Assembly (NCBI RefSeq): GCF_001274725.1
Contig: NZ_LGUF01000007.1
Span: forward strand, 3,706,090-3,770,089
Direction: 5' to 3'
Source of the DNA: Sporosarcina globispora
GTDB taxonomy: Bacteria; Bacillota; Bacilli; Bacillales; Cytobacillaceae
DNA length: 64,000 nt
Position numbers and translations under genes: made by a program. Each line of letters opens with the position of its first letter. The first letter of the stretch is position 1. The notes under the pieces are model-generated. The model was not told the origin of the DNA and ran no database searches. It worked only from the letters and a program-made list of their open reading frames with translations. Of this stretch, positions 26,968-37,076 are shown piece after piece.

Positions 26968-29252
26968 GCACCAAATGGGTTGGAAAAAGAGTGAAAAGAA
27001 TTGATGGTCCGGAAAAAGTAACAGGAGAATTAAAATATATGACCGATTACCAATTTGACGATATGGTTTGGGGCAAAGTACTGAGGTCTGAATATCCGCA
27101 TGCCAAAATTAATTCCATTGACATTGAAGAAGCTAAAAACCTTCATGGTGTTATTTGTGTTCTCACCCATAAAGATATTCCCGGCTTTAATGGATTTGGG
27201 ATTGTTGTTCCCGATCAGCCTGTTCTGTGTTCTGATGTCGTCCGGTGCACGGGGGACGCTGTTGCCTTGGTTGCAGCGGAAACACTGGAAATCGCCGAAC
27301 AGGCACTGTCCTTAATCAAAGTGGATTATGAGCCTTTGGAAGTTGTTGCAGATGCCGAATATGCCTTAACAGAATCTGCTCCAAAGCTGCATCCTGATGG
27401 CAACTTGCACAGCCATGTAAAAATAAAAAACGGCAACATTGAGCAAGCCTTCGAGGAAGCTGACATTATTGTAGAAAATACCTTCTACTCCCCCCGGCAG
27501 ATGCATGCCTTTATCGAAACAGAAGGCGGCTGGGGAATTATGGATGACGAAGGGTTCCTCACGATTCGCTGCCCTGGCCAATACGCATACCGCGATCGAA
27601 TGCAGATTGCGAGGTCTCTGGCTTATAATGCAGAAAGAATCAGAGTCATCTCAAGTCCTATTGGCGGTGCCTTCGGCGGGAAGGATGAGATTACGGTTCA
27701 AATTTATCTGGCCCTCCTTGCGCTGCATACAAACGGACGCCCTGTAAAAATCCATTTAAGCCGCGAAGAGTCTGTCATTGCGGGTATAAAAAGGCATCCT
27801 TTTAAAGTCTGCATGAAGACGGCTGCTAAAAAAGACGGAACACTGCTTGCTAATCAGGTGAAAGCCATAGGTGATACAGGTGCTTACGCTTCACTCGGAG
27901 GGGCAGTAATCGCACTGGCGATAGAACATTCATGCGGCCCTTATAAAATACCCAATGTGGATCTCGAAGGCTTCTGTGTCTATACCAATAATGGCATTTC
28001 CGGTGCCTTCAGAGGCTTTGGAGTCAACCAGGTATGCATGGGAATTGAAACGCATATGGACATGATTGCAGAAAAGCTTGGAATGGATCCTATTGAATTG
28101 CGAAAGAAAAATGTCTATCACCAGGGCGAAGTTTCAAGTGTTGGCCATATTGTCAAATCAAGTGTCGGCACCTATAAAACCCTTGAAATGGCAGAAAATT
28201 GCGATCTGTGGAAGAACCGTGAAAAATATAAATCCGAAGTGTGTGAACCTTGGAAAAAACGAGGAGTTTCTTTGGCAACTTCCTTTCATGGCATTGGAAT
28301 GGGTATTGGCCTGCCTGATTACGGAGCCGCTTCAATCGAGCTGCTGCCAGATGGAAAATTTCTTGTAGGTGTCGGATGTGAGGAAATCGGCGGAGGCAAT
28401 AGCACCGTTTATGCCCAGGTAGCAGCTGAGATGCTGAAATGTGATATCAGCAATATCAGGATCGTTCAGGGAGATACAAAAAATACACTTGATGGAGGTA
28501 CTGTAACTGCCTCCCGCTCCACCTATACCGGCGGAAGAGCTGTTGCGGCAGCAGCACCCAAGATGACTGAGCTTCTTAATCAAACAGCTGCTGAAATGCT
28601 GAATTTACCAGCTGCAAGTGTAGACTTGAGACCAAACCATATTTCAGCCGATGGACAAATCATACCTTATAAGTCTATCTATGAGCATCTCTATGAAAAA
28701 CATCAGTCTACCAGAGTAGAAGGACACTTCTACCTGCCAAAAGAAAAGGAAGAAATTAAAGGTTCTGGCGGTGCCCCACATCATTTATACGGATATTTGA
28801 CCCATGTAGTGATGGTTGAAGTAGATACTTTAACAGGTGAAACGGATGTTTTGCGGGTTGTTTCCATCCCTGATGCCGGCAAAGTCATTAATCCGCAGGG
28901 GTTAGAGGGCCAGGCAGAAGGCGGGGCAGTTATGGGCATCGGCTATACCCTTTTTGAAGATGTGCTGATAGAAAATGGATATCATAAAACACGTAATTTC
29001 ACTGATTATATCATCCCTACAATTCGCGAAACACCTTTGATTGAGACTTTCCCTGTTGAAGAGCCCGAACAATCAGGGCCTTTCGGGGCAAAGGGAATTG
29101 GCGAAGTTGTGATGATTCCGATTATCGCTGCCATCATGTCGGCTATATATGATGCAACAGGAGCTAGAATCTGCCATCTTCCCGCTACTCCCGAAAGAGT
29201 TTTTAATGCATTGAAAGATCTCAAAAACCAAAAAGTCCAATCTACAAGGTGA
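26964..29252 (+). CDS. pucD: Molybdenum hydroxylase, catalytic molybdopterin subunit
   Basis: The 762-residue large subunit binds the Mo cofactor: GGAFGGKDE, GAFRGFGVNQ and the final GAKGIGEV, which carries the active-site Glu. With the two small subunits it should oxidise hypoxanthine to xanthine, and possibly xanthine to urate. GTG 26964 is chosen over GTG 26952 because AGGAGGTG overlaps the latter. No Sec codon is present. B. subtilis PucD is the closest analogue by gene order. Confidence 0.92.
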   Translation: MSTKWVGKRVKRIDGPEKVTGELKYMTDYQFDDMVWGKVLRSEYPHAKINSIDIEEAKNLHGVICVLTHKDIPGFNGFGIVVPDQPVLCSDVVRCTGDAVALVAAETLEIAEQALSLIKVDYEPLEVVADAEYALTESAPKLHPDGNLHSHVKIKNGNIEQAFEEADIIVENTFYSPRQMHAFIETEGGWGIMDDEGFLTIRCPGQYAYRDRMQIARSLAYNAERIRVISSPIGGAFGGKDEITVQIYLALLALHTNGRPVKIHLSREESVIAGIKRHPFKVCMKTAAKKDGTLLANQVKAIGDTGAYASLGGAVIALAIEHSCGPYKIPNVDLEGFCVYTNNGISGAFRGFGVNQVCMGIETHMDMIAEKLGMDPIELRKKNVYHQGEVSSVGHIVKSSVGTYKTLEMAENCDLWKNREKYKSEVCEPWKKRGVSLATSFHGIGMGIGLPDYGAASIELLPDGKFLVGVGCEEIGGGNSTVYAQVAAEMLKCDISNIRIVQGDTKNTLDGGTVTASRSTYTGGRAVAAAAPKMTELLNQTAAEMLNLPAASVDLRPNHISADGQIIPYKSIYEHLYEKHQSTRVEGHFYLPKEKEEIKGSGGAPHHLYGYLTHVVMVEVDTLTGETDVLRVVSIPDAGKVINPQGLEGQAEGGAVMGIGYTLFEDVLIENGYHKTRNFTDYIIPTIRETPLIETFPVEEPEQSGPFGAKGIGEVVMIPIIAAIMSAIYDATGARICHLPATPERVFNALKDLKNQKVQSTR

Positions 29253-29260
29253 TCAAATTG

Positions 29261-30094
29261 ATGAGCCACAATTTATTTGCCAAATTAGAAGAGTCAATCA
29301 AAAACCGGAAAGACACATTTCTGCTTACCATAACAGATCATCCTGATAAAGAGGTTATCGGAGCAAAAGCTTTATTATGGCCAGATGGAGACTTCTGCAC
29401 CGAAGCCTCTCCCCTGTCCTCTGATGTGAAGGATCATTTAATCGCACAATGCAGTAAACTAGTCATCAAGAAGCGGTCAGGCACTGTGAAATTTTTATGT
29501 AACGATAGCATTATAGAATGTTTTGCAGAATACTTTCCTGCCCCTCTCCACTTGATAGTCGCAGGAGCGGGACATGTTTGTGAACCTGTGGCGGAAATGG
29601 GGCGTATGCTGGGATTTTTTGTGACTGTTATAGATGATCGGGAAGACTATGCAAACCGAGAACGTTTTCCACTGGCAAATGAAGTCGTTTGCCAATCTTA
29701 TCTCCATTATTTCCGCCATGTAGAAGTATCAGAAAAAACCTATATCCTTCTTCTTACCCGAGGACATAAATATGACGTTCTCAGCCTGAATGAACTTTTA
29801 AGAAGGGACCATCAGGCAGGCTATATCGGCATGATTGGCAGCAGAAGACGGATTTCGGGTGTATTCGAAGAGCTTCAGCAGGATTTTCCGAATGAAAGCT
29901 TTGACAATCTATACACTCCTGTGGGGCTTGATATTGGGGCTGAAACACCAGCAGAAATCGCAGTCAGTATCATGGCAGAAATTCTGAAAGTGAAAAATCA
30001 AAAATCAGGAAATTCCTTAAGTGCACATATTAAAAAGTATGCAAAGATGGGATTCCATGAGGGGGCTGGCAAGTGGAACAAATGCAGCTCATAA
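29261..30094 (+). CDS. XdhC-type maturation factor, Rossmann domain form
   Basis: The 277-residue product has a degenerate N-terminal CoxI-like part and a clear C-terminal Rossmann domain (LIVAGAGHVCEPVAEMG; VIDDREDYANRERFP; GYIGMIGSRRR). XdhC proteins bind the Mo cofactor and deliver it sulfurated to the hydroxylase. ATG 29261 follows AAGGTGA. The missing N-terminal CoxI function seems supplied by the next gene. Confidence 0.88.
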   Translation: MSHNLFAKLEESIKNRKDTFLLTITDHPDKEVIGAKALLWPDGDFCTEASPLSSDVKDHLIAQCSKLVIKKRSGTVKFLCNDSIIECFAEYFPAPLHLIVAGAGHVCEPVAEMGRMLGFFVTVIDDREDYANRERFPLANEVVCQSYLHYFRHVEVSEKTYILLLTRGHKYDVLSLNELLRRDHQAGYIGMIGSRRRISGVFEELQQDFPNESFDNLYTPVGLDIGAETPAEIAVSIMAEILKVKNQKSGNSLSAHIKKYAKMGFHEGAGKWNKCSS

Positions 30095-30387
30095 AGCGCA
30101 CCCTGGAAATCAGGAAAGGAGGTGAGAAAGCAGCCCTCGCCACAATTATTCGCACCAAAGGATCAACTCCGAGAAAAACTGGCAGCCGAATGATTGTGTT
30201 TCCCTCCGGAAGAATCGAAGGAACAATTGGCGGGGGCTGCGGTGAAGCAGAAGTGATTGCGAAGGCATTCGAAGTCATGCAAAAGAATACCCCATGTCAA
30301 CAGCGCGTTGATTTAACAAAAGGGCTATTTTTTGAAGATGGCGGAATCTGCGGAGGAATTATGGATGTTTTTATTGAACCTATTTAA
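30073..30387 (+). CDS. Stand-alone CoxI (XdhC N-terminal) domain protein
   Basis: The 104-residue protein is a complete CoxI domain: AALATIIRTKGSTPRKTGSRM (conserved start), then GTIGGGCGEAEVIAKA and the GGICGGIMDVFIEP end, with Cys residues that may hold the molybdenum cofactor. It overlaps the previous gene by 22 bp. Start GTG 30073 follows GAGGGGG. With the Rossmann-type gene it forms a split two-part XdhC. Confidence 0.85.
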   Translation: MEQMQLIKRTLEIRKGGEKAALATIIRTKGSTPRKTGSRMIVFPSGRIEGTIGGGCGEAEVIAKAFEVMQKNTPCQQRVDLTKGLFFEDGGICGGIMDVFIEPI

Positions 30388-30477
30388 CCATAACCATTTA
30401 TATCTCCTGCCTATTCCTTGGTCAAGTCAGCTTGTGTTTCAGGATGGACATTAACCTTAAAGAAGGAGTGACCTTTC

Positions 30478-31845
30478 ATGTCGATGATTGAAAAAGATCT
30501 TGGTTCAGGTCTCCCGCCTGCCTCTGATGCGAACCTTTTAGAACGTCTCTTTAAGCTATCCGCACGAAACACCAATGTCAAGACAGAAATACTGGCCGGC
30601 GTTACTTCATTTTTGACAATGAGCTATATTATCTTTGTCAATCCGATTATCTTAGCTGACGCAGGAATACCAAAAGAAGCAGCACTAGCTGCAACAATTT
30701 ACGCAAGCGTCTTCTGTACCCTTTTGATGGCACTGTGGGCAAATTTCCCTGTAGCGGTTGCCCCCGGAATGGGTCTTAATGCTTTTTTTGCCTACACAGT
30801 AGTTCTTGGTCAGGGCCTATCCTGGCAAACAGCCCTTGGAGCTGTATTTATTTCCGGTATTGTGTTTTTAATATTGACCGTTACTGGAGTCCGGCAAAAA
30901 ATCGTAGACGGCGTTCCAGATGTATTAAAGTCAGCTATAGGAGTTGGGATTGGATTATTCATTGCATTTATAGGGTTAAAAAATGCAGAACTTGTGGTTG
31001 CGAATGAAGCTACATTTGTCGGCTTAGGAAGCATTACGAGCCAGGGCCCGCTTCTTGCCCTCTTTGGATTAATTGCTGCAGCACTGTTAATGGCAAAAAG
31101 AGTAAAAGGCGCCCTTCTTATTAGTATATTAGGCACAAGTGCACTGGCCATGATCATTGGCTTTATTGCCTATCCAAAGGCTGTCAGTGATGTCGTTTCC
31201 CTGTCCTTGCCAAGCATGTCTGAGACGTTTTTAGCCATGGATATTATGGGAGCAATTAAATATGGTATCATCTCTGTCATTTTCTCCTTTACTATTGTAG
31301 AATTATTTGACAACTTAGCTACCCTTATCGGATTATCAAGGAAAGCAGGGCTCACAGATAAAAATGGAAAAATCGAAAACCTGGATCGTGCACTTCAGGC
31401 AGATGCAGTTGGAACAATGGCAAGTGCAGCTTTTGGCAGCACTGCTTTAAACGCTTATGTTGAAAACGCAACTGGAATTTCAGAAGGCGGACGCACCGGC
31501 TTAACTGCTTTGACAACAGCTGTGCTATTTTTCCTGTCACTCATTTTCGCTCCGCTCATTTATTTCATACCGTCTGTAGCTACAGCCCCCATCCTTATTC
31601 TTGTTGGCGCCTTAATGCTCAGTGAAATAAAGCATATAAGCTTTGAGGATTTTACGGATGTAATCCCTGTATTTCTAACCATCGTACTTATGCCTTTAAC
31701 TTTCAGCATCGCCCAGGGATTAGCATTCGGGTTTATCTCTTATACATTGCTGAAGCTTCTTACAGGCAAGCATCATCAAATTCACTGGATCATGTATTTT
31801 GTAAGTGCAGCTTTTATCATCAATTTCATAATGGGCGGACACTAA
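30478..31845 (+). CDS. AzgA-type guanine/hypoxanthine/adenine permease
   Basis: The 455-residue polytopic transporter starts ...TEILAGVTSFLTMSYIIFVNP, the hallmark of AzgA/PbuG purine permeases, with PGMGLNAFFAY and FDNLATLIG further on. It imports purine bases by proton symport. AAGAAGGAG precedes the ATG. It lies in the same direction as the hydroxylase operon after a 90-bp gap. The window thus has two purine permeases of different families. Confidence 0.93.
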   Translation: MSMIEKDLGSGLPPASDANLLERLFKLSARNTNVKTEILAGVTSFLTMSYIIFVNPIILADAGIPKEAALAATIYASVFCTLLMALWANFPVAVAPGMGLNAFFAYTVVLGQGLSWQTALGAVFISGIVFLILTVTGVRQKIVDGVPDVLKSAIGVGIGLFIAFIGLKNAELVVANEATFVGLGSITSQGPLLALFGLIAAALLMAKRVKGALLISILGTSALAMIIGFIAYPKAVSDVVSLSLPSMSETFLAMDIMGAIKYGIISVIFSFTIVELFDNLATLIGLSRKAGLTDKNGKIENLDRALQADAVGTMASAAFGSTALNAYVENATGISEGGRTGLTALTTAVLFFLSLIFAPLIYFIPSVATAPILILVGALMLSEIKHISFEDFTDVIPVFLTIVLMPLTFSIAQGLAFGFISYTLLKLLTGKHHQIHWIMYFVSAAFIINFIMGGH

Positions 31846-31884
31846 TCTGATGACTGCCATTTATAAGAAAAGCGAGGAGTTTAT

Positions 31885-33627
31885 ATGAAGCTCACGATAG
31901 AAACTTTACGAAAAAGAATTGACGTGGCAGCAAAAAGGACTCCTGCCGATCTGGTTATTAAAAACGGGAAGATAATAAATGTATTTACACGTGAAATCAT
32001 CGAGGAAGATATTGCTATTGCCGATGGATTCGTAGCTGGTTTAGGATGCTATGAAGGGAAGGAAATTATTGATGCTGGGGGCAGTTATATCGCCCCCGGT
32101 TTTATTGATGGGCATGTCCATATTGAGTCAGCGATGGTAACCCCTGCTGAGTTCAGCAATGTTGTCCTGCCGCATGGAGTAACGACTGTTATTGCAGACC
32201 CTCATGAAATAGCCAATGTCAGCGGAACAGACGGCATTGACTTCATGCTGGAATCTTCAGAAGATATTCCGCTTGATGTATATTTTATGCTTCCTTCCTG
32301 TGTACCGGCAACTCCATTTGAAAATGCCGGCGCTTCCCTCAGTGACAGAGAACTGGAAAAGTATTACGGACATCCGAGAGTGCTGGGGCTTGGAGAAGTA
32401 ATGGATTACCCTGCTGTTATGAACAATGATGAAAATATGCTAAAAAAACTGGAAGACGCTCATACCAAAGGAAAATGTATCGATGGGCATGCAGCAGGAC
32501 TTAATGCGGATGAAATCAATATATACATGACTGCAGGCATTAGGACCGACCATGAATGCATAAACCCTGAAGAAGCACTGCACCGATTGCGTAAAGGAAT
32601 GTACGTTATGCTGAGGGAAGGATCTGCAGCAAGGGACTTACTAGCGCTTCTCAAAAGTGTCAACGAACAAAACGCACGACGCTGTTTATTCGTGACTGAT
32701 GACAAGCATCTGGACGACCTGATCAATGAAGGCAGCATTGACCATAATGTCAGAATGGCCATTAGGGAAGGGATGGATCCTATCCTTGCGGTTCAAATCG
32801 CTACACTGAATGCTGCAGAATGCTTCGGCCTCAAAAATAAAGGTGCTATTGCTCCCGGTTATGTAGCCGACCTGATTTTTCTTAGTGATCTTAGGAATGT
32901 CACGATTGAAAGAGTGGTGAAGAGCGGGATACTTGCTGCAGAAAACGGGGTCATGAAGGCTCCAGTTCCGAACAGCATTGTACCTTCAGCTGCCATCTTG
33001 GACAGTGTCAAAATCAGCAGCCTAAACTATGAAGATTTAAGCATTAACATTGGAACTGGTATTGCTAATATTATTGGCATTATACCGAACAGCATTGTGA
33101 CCAGACACCTGGTGGAAAAAGCAGATTCACTTAATGGCTATTTCCAGCCTAATCCTGATAAAGATTATTTAAAGCTGGCTGTTGTGGAGAGGCATAATCG
33201 TACCGGCAGCATTGGGCTCGGCATAATCAAGGGGCTAGGGATCACAAGAGGCGGGATTGCCTCAACGGTTGCCCACGATTCCCATAATATTGTCGCAGCC
33301 GGCACCTCTGATGAAGATCTGCTGGCTGCCATTAAACATACTTCAGCAATGAAAGGCGGCTTGGCTGTTGTCCAGGATGGAAAAATCCTTGCGGAACTCC
33401 CCCTGCCGATTGCTGGCCTCATGACTGATCAGGATTCTTCAGTTATCTACGGACATTTGTCTGAATTGAATCATGCACTTAGGTCAGTTGGATGCAGCAT
33501 GGAATTCAACCCGTTTTTGACGCTCTCCTTTTTGGCGCTTCCGGTTATTCCTGAGCTCAAATTAACTGATAAAGGATTATTCTCTGTCAGGTCCTTTAGC
33601 CACATTAATGCAGAAGCAAAAAAATAA
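31885..33627 (+). CDS. ade: Adenine deaminase
   Basis: The 580-residue enzyme converts adenine to hypoxanthine and ammonia. PGFIDGHVHIESAMVTP (His77, His79, Glu81), ADPHEIANVSG and AHDSHNIV are canonical Ade motifs. Length is typical. It lies 39 bp after the permease and ends the plus-strand purine operon. It is the orthodox paralogue; compare the diverged copy at 13609. Confidence 0.93.
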   Translation: MKLTIETLRKRIDVAAKRTPADLVIKNGKIINVFTREIIEEDIAIADGFVAGLGCYEGKEIIDAGGSYIAPGFIDGHVHIESAMVTPAEFSNVVLPHGVTTVIADPHEIANVSGTDGIDFMLESSEDIPLDVYFMLPSCVPATPFENAGASLSDRELEKYYGHPRVLGLGEVMDYPAVMNNDENMLKKLEDAHTKGKCIDGHAAGLNADEINIYMTAGIRTDHECINPEEALHRLRKGMYVMLREGSAARDLLALLKSVNEQNARRCLFVTDDKHLDDLINEGSIDHNVRMAIREGMDPILAVQIATLNAAECFGLKNKGAIAPGYVADLIFLSDLRNVTIERVVKSGILAAENGVMKAPVPNSIVPSAAILDSVKISSLNYEDLSINIGTGIANIIGIIPNSIVTRHLVEKADSLNGYFQPNPDKDYLKLAVVERHNRTGSIGLGIIKGLGITRGGIASTVAHDSHNIVAAGTSDEDLLAAIKHTSAMKGGLAVVQDGKILAELPLPIAGLMTDQDSSVIYGHLSELNHALRSVGCSMEFNPFLTLSFLALPVIPELKLTDKGLFSVRSFSHINAEAKK

Positions 33628-33651
33628 GGCCTGGATTTCTCCGGCCTTATT
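33623..33651 (+). terminator. ade terminator, probably bidirectional
   Basis: AATAAGGCC (33623-33631) and GGCCTTATT (33643-33651) form a nine-base stem with T-rich flank on the plus strand, shared with the converging GH18 gene. Confidence 0.8.
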
Positions 33652-35373
33652 TCATTTCTTAGTGACTCCCTTATTATTTAATGTTAATGCAGCCCAAGCT
33701 GTTTCATCTGCAAAGTACCTGCTCCAGCCTGCAACACCGGCCAAGTTATATTTCCTTGCCAGTTCAGCCCGTTTTGATAATGATATTTCATCTTCAAGCC
33801 ACACCTTGTATGTAATTTTGTCTTTTTCTGAATAATGCTCAGCATAATTTTGCCCGCTTTCTGGATCATATACCGGAGTAATTTTGTTTTGACTGAGCCA
33901 TTCTTTCACTTTGCTCATAGAAAGTGCTTTAGATGAAACATCACCATTTTGTTTTTGTTCCCATAGCCTCGTATATAAAGGAACTCCCAATATTAATTTA
34001 TCATTGGGCACAACCTTTAGCAGCTGTTTCAGGTTTTCCTCCACCCAGGGCAGACTCGCTACGCTTCCTGCAACCTGCGAGCTTCCCCAATGTTCATCAT
34101 AAGCCATGACAACCATATAATCTGTAATCTCGGCAAGCTTTTCCCTTTCATAAAAAGCCGACCAATTTCCGCTCGATGAAATGAATGTAATATCCATTGA
34201 CACAACCAAACCTGCTTCATGAAAGTATGGAGTAGCCTCTCTCACAAACTGTGTTATAAATGGCCCATCCTCCGGGTTAACATTTTCAATATCCAGATTG
34301 ACCCCATTTAATTCATACATTTGACTAAAATGCAGAAGCTGGCGAATCATATTCTTCCTCGTTTCAAAAGAACCAAATGCTTCATGCGTTAAAACAGGGT
34401 CAAATGCATTTGAAAACAAGCCCCAAATTTGGTATCCCTGCTTTCTTGCCCACTTTGAATAATCTTTCGATCCCAGGTTTTTGATGGAACCTTTTTCGTC
34501 TGCAAGCTCAAACCATGTTGGCGAAATGACATTAACTCCAGGCATCTTTGGAATTTTCGAAGTATTAGGGTTTTTTGTATATACAGCTTCCCAAGTCAGC
34601 TGAATAGGGCCTTGCATTATAGGTACTGTGTTCACTGATTCTTCGAGGGAGATAGCAACCTGCTTGATCTCACCCTTTTTTATGTACTGTTTCTTCAAAT
34701 AGCCAGCTGTACCGTCTTCTTTTCTTATAAAATAGTAATCTCCTTTTTCTTGTTCAATTAAGACTTTCTCTTTTGGAGATACCGAGTCCGTATAAGGGGA
34801 ATCCAGGCTGGCATTCGTCCGCAGCCGAAGCAATTCTTCATGAATATCTTTATCCTGAACTTTCCCGGATACCAATGTATCCCCATTCTTTTGAACCCAT
34901 ACTGCGCCTGTTTTAGGGAGAATTGAATAATTTATAGGGTAGAAAGCTAATAGCGGCTCGATTGCCAGATACCTATCTTTGCCGATCTGTTTAGCAGCAG
35001 AAAAATCCAGTTTCAACGGCTTCTCATTCATATAATAGGTAAAGGATTCTAATGGCATTTGCACAACTTTATTAGTTGTTGCAATAATGACAGATTGTGA
35101 GTCTTCATCAAAAATAATGCTTTCATCAATAAATTCCTGCAAAAATGTTAATGGCAGGTAAATGGATTCTCCGTTAATTATAGCATTGCCCTCCTGTTTG
35201 CCATTGAACAAAATCGGATGATTTCCTTTAAAGTAAGAAACCTTTTCCTTTGAAGCAAAAGGATATAAAAGCATAAATACGCTTGATGCAATCAGAATAA
35301 TAGCAAACAAAAGCCCCGCAAAAATAAGTTTTTTAGCGGGAGGCTTTTGCTTGCTTGTTTCAATTTTATACAT
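33652..35373 (-). CDS. Membrane-anchored glycoside hydrolase family 18 protein
   Basis: The 573-residue product has an N-terminal membrane anchor (LIFAGLLFAIILIASSVF), a copper-amine-oxidase-N-like/beta domain to about residue 170, an SH3-like stretch, and a C-terminal GH18 barrel (GVNLDIENV, the DxxDxDxE-type motif in reduced form, then MAYDEHWGS). Such proteins cut peptidoglycan or act in spores. Catalytic Glu is present in DIEN. AAGGGAGG precedes the ATG. Confidence 0.82.
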   Translation of the reverse strand: MYKIETSKQKPPAKKLIFAGLLFAIILIASSVFMLLYPFASKEKVSYFKGNHPILFNGKQEGNAIINGESIYLPLTFLQEFIDESIIFDEDSQSVIIATTNKVVQMPLESFTYYMNEKPLKLDFSAAKQIGKDRYLAIEPLLAFYPINYSILPKTGAVWVQKNGDTLVSGKVQDKDIHEELLRLRTNASLDSPYTDSVSPKEKVLIEQEKGDYYFIRKEDGTAGYLKKQYIKKGEIKQVAISLEESVNTVPIMQGPIQLTWEAVYTKNPNTSKIPKMPGVNVISPTWFELADEKGSIKNLGSKDYSKWARKQGYQIWGLFSNAFDPVLTHEAFGSFETRKNMIRQLLHFSQMYELNGVNLDIENVNPEDGPFITQFVREATPYFHEAGLVVSMDITFISSSGNWSAFYEREKLAEITDYMVVMAYDEHWGSSQVAGSVASLPWVEENLKQLLKVVPNDKLILGVPLYTRLWEQKQNGDVSSKALSMSKVKEWLSQNKITPVYDPESGQNYAEHYSEKDKITYKVWLEDEISLSKRAELARKYNLAGVAGWSRYFADETAWAALTLNNKGVTKK

Positions 35374-35501
35374 TCCTTTTCCTCCCTTACATCCATCGTA
35401 TCGAAATAATCATAAAATGGGAAGAAAATTCAGAATGGCTCCATATTATTTCCACCCTCCTATATTAACGATATTATTATAGGAAAGGTTTCAAGCTTTT
35501 G

Positions 35502-36944
35502 TCAGTATGTTGTAAAGTGAGTTAGCTTCTGAAGTCTGTAAGTAATATATTTTATCACAGGCATTTTTTCATTGGATGAATAGTTCTTCGTATAAATTGC
35601 ACCGTTATTATTCCATAGCTTATTAAAATAGCTGTCGACATCCCTCATAACCTGCGATTGGGCAGGGGCGCTAATTTTTAAATTTGTCTCGAGATTTAAA
35701 TCATCCAGATTTCTCTTTGTAAAATTAGCTGAGCCAGCTATGATCATACTATTTTCCTTGCTTGTTATATACATGATTTTCGAATGGTATTGTTCAAATC
35801 CAGTATTGTACCATCTGATTTTTATGTTTTCTTTGCCCAATTTCTCCAATTCAGCTGCCACAGGAATATTGGGCAGCCCAATCTTTTCAGAACCGAAAGC
35901 ATTCTGATTTGGATCCAGGATCATTCTTACATATACTCCCCGATCGGCTGCTACTTTTAGTGACTGAACCACTTTTCGGTCAGCAAGATAAAACATTCCC
36001 AGCCAGATCGTTTCCCCCTTCTCCGCTTTATTGATTTCATTAATGATGTATTTATAAATTTTACCTTCAGTCAGCACCTGGGCCTTAACCGTGCTATTTT
36101 TAATGCTGCCTTCAGGCTTAGAATCTGTCAGTTTGCCTGCTGCTGAATAATCAACCACTGCCTGTTCAGTTTTTAAGAGGTCAGCTAAGATTGGCCCTTT
36201 TACTTCAAACGCAATATTTGAGTGAAAACCGCTGGCATTGTGGGGATTTCCGGATGTTACAATTCCTGTTTTTTCTGTTACAAAAACCTTCCGGTGATTA
36301 GCTTTAATATTCATGAGATCGAGATAAGACCGAAACGTCACTTCAGGAGCATTTACTGCGAGCGGATTGGGAAGCCAGCCTTCACCACCCTGGCCAAACC
36401 ATTGTAGAAATACACGCCAAAATGCCGAATAGATAGGATTTGAATCTCTTAAAGGGACTAATGAGGTATAAACCACATTTATGCCATTCTCTTTCAGCTT
36501 CTGGAATTCTGGTACATCATGTGATCCATAGGTGCTGTTAATCCGATCTGTGATCACCGTAATATCCATATTGGGGTGGCTATGCTTTTGTTCGATGAGC
36601 TCTTCAGTTATTTTGCCGCTAATATCCGGATAATCTTTATCACCATCATTAAAACCATTGAATAAAAACATATCCATCACTATAAAATCCTCTGCCTCAC
36701 CAATGGCTTCTAATATCCGCTTAAAAATCTGCTGATCACTTTCTCTTCTGCCGTTATCTTTTTCAAAAGTTAAATCGTATAGGAACTTAATATCTTCTAC
36801 AGTGTAAACTTCACCTTCGAAAGAAAGGCCTGTTGGCAATGGTTTATTGGATTGATAGATGATGGTAGCTACCAATACCAGCAAAAGGCTCAAAATGGGT
36901 ATCCATACCGTTTTTCTATTTAACTCTCCCAGAACCTTTTTCAC
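35502..36944 (-). CDS. PLD-like phospholipase/cardiolipin-synthase-type protein
   Basis: The 480-residue protein has one N-terminal transmembrane anchor (IPILSLLLVLVATIIY) and two HKD-type motifs: NHRKVFVTEKTGIVTSGN in the first half and YHSKIMYITSKENSMIIAGSAN in the second, typical of the phospholipase D superfamily. Substrate could be phospholipid or nucleic acid on the outer face. Start GTG 36944. About 130 bp from the GH18 gene, same strand, likely its own unit. Confidence 0.82.
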   Translation of the reverse strand: MKKVLGELNRKTVWIPILSLLLVLVATIIYQSNKPLPTGLSFEGEVYTVEDIKFLYDLTFEKDNGRRESDQQIFKRILEAIGEAEDFIVMDMFLFNGFNDGDKDYPDISGKITEELIEQKHSHPNMDITVITDRINSTYGSHDVPEFQKLKENGINVVYTSLVPLRDSNPIYSAFWRVFLQWFGQGGEGWLPNPLAVNAPEVTFRSYLDLMNIKANHRKVFVTEKTGIVTSGNPHNASGFHSNIAFEVKGPILADLLKTEQAVVDYSAAGKLTDSKPEGSIKNSTVKAQVLTEGKIYKYIINEINKAEKGETIWLGMFYLADRKVVQSLKVAADRGVYVRMILDPNQNAFGSEKIGLPNIPVAAELEKLGKENIKIRWYNTGFEQYHSKIMYITSKENSMIIAGSANFTKRNLDDLNLETNLKISAPAQSQVMRDVDSYFNKLWNNNGAIYTKNYSSNEKMPVIKYITYRLQKLTHFTTY

Positions 36945-37034
36945 CAGGACTCCCCCTGCCCGTTAGACTGTGATAACTATATATAGACCATTTATGACTT
37001 TTGTAAACCCATCTATTCGCCTACAAACAAAGTA

Positions 37035-37062
37035 AAAGACGAAGGTCTGCACCTTCGTCTTT
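37035..37062. terminator. Hairpin after the DUF3243 remnant
   Basis: AAAGACGAAGGT (37035-37046) and ACCTTCGTCTTT (37051-37062) form a perfect twelve-base stem around CTGC. It may terminate the remnant on the minus strand. Confidence 0.75.
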
Positions 37063-37076
37063 AATGTATATATTTT

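Noticed and set aside
25491-29252. Selenium-dependent molybdenum hydroxylase
   Set aside because: The presence of selA suggested it, but no YqeB, YqeC or SelD marker gene is in the cluster and the hydroxylase has no in-frame UGA. The usual purine hydroxylase explanation is simpler.
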